The notes below the pieces were generated by a model. The model was not told the DNA's origin, did no database searches, and worked only from the letters and a program-made list of their open reading frames with translations. From Pleurostoma richardsiae (taxonomy: Eukaryota > Ascomycota > Sordariomycetes > Calosphaeriales > Pleurostomataceae), in NCBI GenBank assembly GCA_030052745.1, contig JANBVO010000002.1, positions 2,232,001 through 2,296,000 of the forward strand: a DNA stretch of 64,000 bases, in the 5' to 3' direction. The position numbers and the translations under genes were made by a program. This document shows, in pieces, positions 61,131-64,000 of the stretch. Numbering within the stretch: the stretch's first letter is position 1; each line of letters opens with the position of its first letter.

Positions 61131-61405
61131 GTATTGACGGCGATGAGGCTGTTTCTCGCTTTGGCCATATGTGCCGTGTAACCTGCGGGCTTCATGTCTC
61201 CATTTCTCGATATGAGCTTCATATTGCATACTACAGTCTGCCTCTAGGCTTGGATGTTCGAGGAGCGAGTATGGCTGCTGCATATGCGCGATACTAGCCG
61301 TGATCTGGACGGAGTACATCGTCGTTGCGCCGCCGCTTGCCAGAGCACGGATCGCGTGTAACGTGGGCCGAGGACAGAAAAGAGCGTCATGACCAAGCGA
61401 GGCAA

Positions 61406-61421
61406 GGGAGGGAGGGAGGGG
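61406..61421 (+). other. Predicted G-quadruplex motif
   Basis: gggagggagggagggg: four G-runs of at least three bases with single-base loops, the most stable class of predicted intramolecular quadruplex. It lies in a non-coding stretch with no neighbouring gene on the same side. Confidence 0.65.
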
Positions 61422-63089
61422 AACTCATCAATCTGTTGATGATGCTTGCGACGGCACAGGACGCAGCAACGTCAATCATCTTCCGCAGTGGTCACAGTGG
61501 TGGCCGTCCGGCACTCGACAGCCATGGACGTGAAACGAGACAGTCTCGAGCACTGCGACGATCACCGCGGACCCGTCCGGGGATGTCTTGCTGTAGCGCC
61601 CGCATCGCGCTCCCTTCATGCCTCTGTCTAAGTCTAGCCTACTGAATGACAAACGCGGCGGGAATAACTTTGTCTCGTGGCTTGCGTTACGCTACCGGCG
61701 CCGGCATTGTCGTAGTGGAAGTCCAGATCACCTCCGCATGGAAGACCGCCACCTCCAAGGAAACGCATGAATGATCTCTCCAAGGGTGAGGCCTTTCCAG
61801 ATCGCATTTACCGCATGGCGTCAGTGGCAATGGCAATTACAACTGCTGCTGGGACTACCCCTCTTCCTGCTGCCCTGTTGTCATGCCTTTTCGAAGCTCT
61901 CGAGGAGCGGCCAAGGGAGGCGACGGACACAGGGAGGGTCCAGAGCTGCCGTCGTTTGAAGCCTCTGCGTGACACGAGATTTTTGACTGGGGACGTCTTC
62001 GAGTTTACCCACAAAGGAAAAGCTGGCATTCTCCGGTTGCTTGCAGGATCAAAGCGCCCCCGCCCCGGCTCGGCCGGCGTCGTCAGGCTACAGTGCCTTT
62101 TCTCTCGAGCGGAGCAACTTCATTCTTCATGGGACTCACTCACGCCCCTTTTCTGGCCGGTATGCAGTTGCCAAGACTCATTTCGAGAGCTTCGTGTCTC
62201 CATCGAAGCCATGATCACCGAGACAGTCTCCCCGGAACTGAGGATAAGCGAGTTCTGAATTCTCTCCAGGGGCAAGACACCAGACCAGCAGGGGGACTTG
62301 GGAAGCAATGGAAGATAGGATGAGCCAGGCTCAGAACAGTCCGTAACGCCGGGCGGAGGTCAGTGCGCAACTACTGTACGCTGTAATAAGCAGGCTAAAT
62401 AATGACTGTTACTGAACTGAGGGGTCAATTCTGGGCCTGGCCCGCACTGACAGGTCGGCTAGCTACCCTGGCTCACTCTTCCTCACTTTTCCCCAAGACT
62501 CTCCTTGTCTACAGCAGCTGGTTGCACGGAGCGGTTTAAGGAAACGGAAGTTCTTCATGCTGTTGGCTGGTAAACTCTGCAAGTAACGCTGAAGCAGAGA
62601 GCTCCAGGGCAAGAACAGATGCGAAAGGAGATCTCGTCGCCCAAAGAGCCGCGAGAAACCGTTGGCTGGGAACGCTCAGAGTCCAGCTTCAACCCGCGTT
62701 TTCCCTACCCATGCCAACCAGAATGCACAGGATGAACCGGAAGGCAGCCGGAGGGTTCTAGGAGAATTAATGCCTGCTACTCCCAACCGTCAAACCCATG
62801 TTCAGGATCCCTCCCCTGTCTGTATTGCACCAAATCCTGTTCCTTTTGCTAAGCGACCGTAGGCTACAGTTGTGGCCTTGTTTTCTCAACCTCAAACCAG
62901 AATCCAACAGCAGGCGTGGTGATCCGGCCAGACAGGGTAATGTTGATTTCGTCTTGACACACCATTGTTGACGAGAACGGCTGATCTGCAAGGTGAACCG
63001 GGTTTTCCTCCCGACTATCTTCCTCTTCTGGTGCTCCCGGTTGCGAATGCCGGGCCTAAGTTCTATCGGAGGGGAAGCTCTAGCAAGAT

Positions 63090-63464
63090 ATGAGCGACCT
63101 GTCTCAGCATTACCGTACGTCACCTGAGGCCACGCAAAGTTCACAGACCGCAATAAATAATGGGAAATTGCCAAGCAAGCGATGTCCGGATCTTCCTCCA
63201 TCCTCCGTGACAGAGATAATTTACAGTCTCGAGTCTTCGCAACGACTCTCTCGCCAAGAAAAGCATTCGAAGTATCGAAAAAGTGAACGGACCGCACGGT
63301 TGATCGACCGGGTGGGCCAGGTTTCCTCGCTGCTTGTTATCGCGGAGCTACAGAGACAAGCAGTGAATATCAGGCTTGCCGCACATAGCGTTGCAATCTC
63401 CCATCTTTGCACCAAGGGACACGGACGTTGGCTCTCGAGCCTCCTTATCAACGCCGCCCGTTGA
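63090..63464 (+). CDS. Weak small open frame, 124 aa, unknown
   Basis: ATG-initiated (MSDLSQHYRTSPEATQ) and ended by TGA. The middle has a helix-like, charged and hydrophobic pattern (TARLIDRVGQVSSLLVIAEL), which is more protein-like than other frames here. There is no recognisable family, no splice partner and no clear codon bias, and an opposing frame overlaps it on the minus strand. Listed only as a candidate. Confidence 0.2.
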   Translation: MSDLSQHYRTSPEATQSSQTAINNGKLPSKRCPDLPPSSVTEIIYSLESSQRLSRQEKHSKYRKSERTARLIDRVGQVSSLLVIAELQRQAVNIRLAAHSVAISHLCTKGHGRWLSSLLINAAR

Positions 63465-64000
63465 GATCTGGGGTTGATGCAACGTGAAGTATACCTTCTC
63501 GGAGCAAAAACATTCAAGGCAGTTGTACCGCCAGTGTGTTTTGCGTCTCTTTCATCGCGCTGCCACAGAGGGGTAGGTGGAATGTGACCACGGGGCTTGA
63601 GCCTTATATTCTTCGCGCCAACATTCTTCCCCACAGCTCGCCACAGCGCTATCTACCAACCTGCCGAGTCGCGGGGAATCAAGCGCGCATATTCAGGAAA
63701 CGTCGGTACCATCCCAAAGGTATTTACTCTAAAGCAAGGCTCACGTACGTCGAGTTAATGCAGCTTAGAGGCGGACGTCTCTCTGCTTCCTTCCCACTGC
63801 GGGCAGTTGTCTCGCGGAAAATAGGAGCTGCACCCAAGCGGGAACCAGTGCAGATCCCGGAGCGACCGTCTCTGTCTAGCGTACTGCAGGACCATTTCAT
63901 CAACAAGTGACTGAGACACTCGAGCTGTCATGCAGCAGTTTAATTGTGATGCAGGAGAGGGGAACCGCAGCGCACTGCAGGTCGATCACAACGGGCGGAA

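Larger units (their letters stand above)
59855..64000. other. Right-hand region without a confident gene
   Basis: About 4.1 kb upstream of the Uds1 gene, including its promoter and leader. Listed separately are a nested inverted repeat, a TACCTACC cluster, a G-quadruplex motif and one weak small open frame. Other frames (61767-62258 +, 62767-63297 -, 63536-63910 +) have no family resemblance. A gene with exons to the right of the window is possible. Confidence 0.5.

Overview
The window is nuclear DNA from a filamentous ascomycete (Pezizomycotina), most likely a Sordariomycete. The evidence is protein-coding genes split by short introns (mostly 45-90 nt, with GTRNGT donors and CTAAC/CTGAC branch sites), a strong C bias at third codon positions, and family content that includes a GNA-2 type G-alpha, DUF3405, Uds1 and an MDVTSLLN / CRKHYQR regulator. 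I found no operons, CRISPR array, tRNA, rRNA or intact transposon. Gene density is low: 14 well-supported genes in 64 kb, separated by gaps of up to about 8 kb. Gene models were built by eye from open frames and splice sites; where an exon chain is quoted, its lengths close in frame.

Left third (0-24 kb): a membrane-anchored GH3 beta-glucosidase (-); the G-alpha subunit gna-2 (-); spermidine synthase (+); a NIT2/NIT3-type omega-amidase (-) convergent with it; a large unrecognised protein (+); a DUF3405 membrane protein (-); and a DHA1-type MFS drug/polyamine transporter (-).

Middle (24-42 kb): a disordered Ser/Pro-rich protein of unknown function (-); a small multi-pass membrane protein with an N-terminal SAP/HeH-like helical motif (-); a long cytochrome P450 (-); and an 831-aa putative regulator (-). 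The regulator appears as two separate open frames, but the frames join in phase across a 284-nt intron. It is preceded by about 7.8 kb with no convincing complete gene, apart from a puzzling open frame at 49.1-49.7 kb.

Right third (49-64 kb): an ERCC6L2/Hebo-type SNF2 repair ATPase (-) and an AidB/ACDH-11-type acyl-CoA dehydrogenase (+) are divergently arranged over about 600 bp. A Uds1-domain septation-type protein (-) follows. The last 4 kb is without a confident gene but carries a nested inverted repeat, a G-quadruplex motif and a dense cluster of TACCTACC/AGGTAGGT motifs.

The genes are ordinary single-copy housekeeping, signalling and metabolic genes, not a recognisable biosynthetic cluster. 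I do not see a convincing new multi-gene system. The best leads are the regulator gene model, the ERCC6L2-AidB divergent pair, the SAP/HeH-like membrane protein, the insert-bearing P450 and the structured DNA near 60.7 kb.
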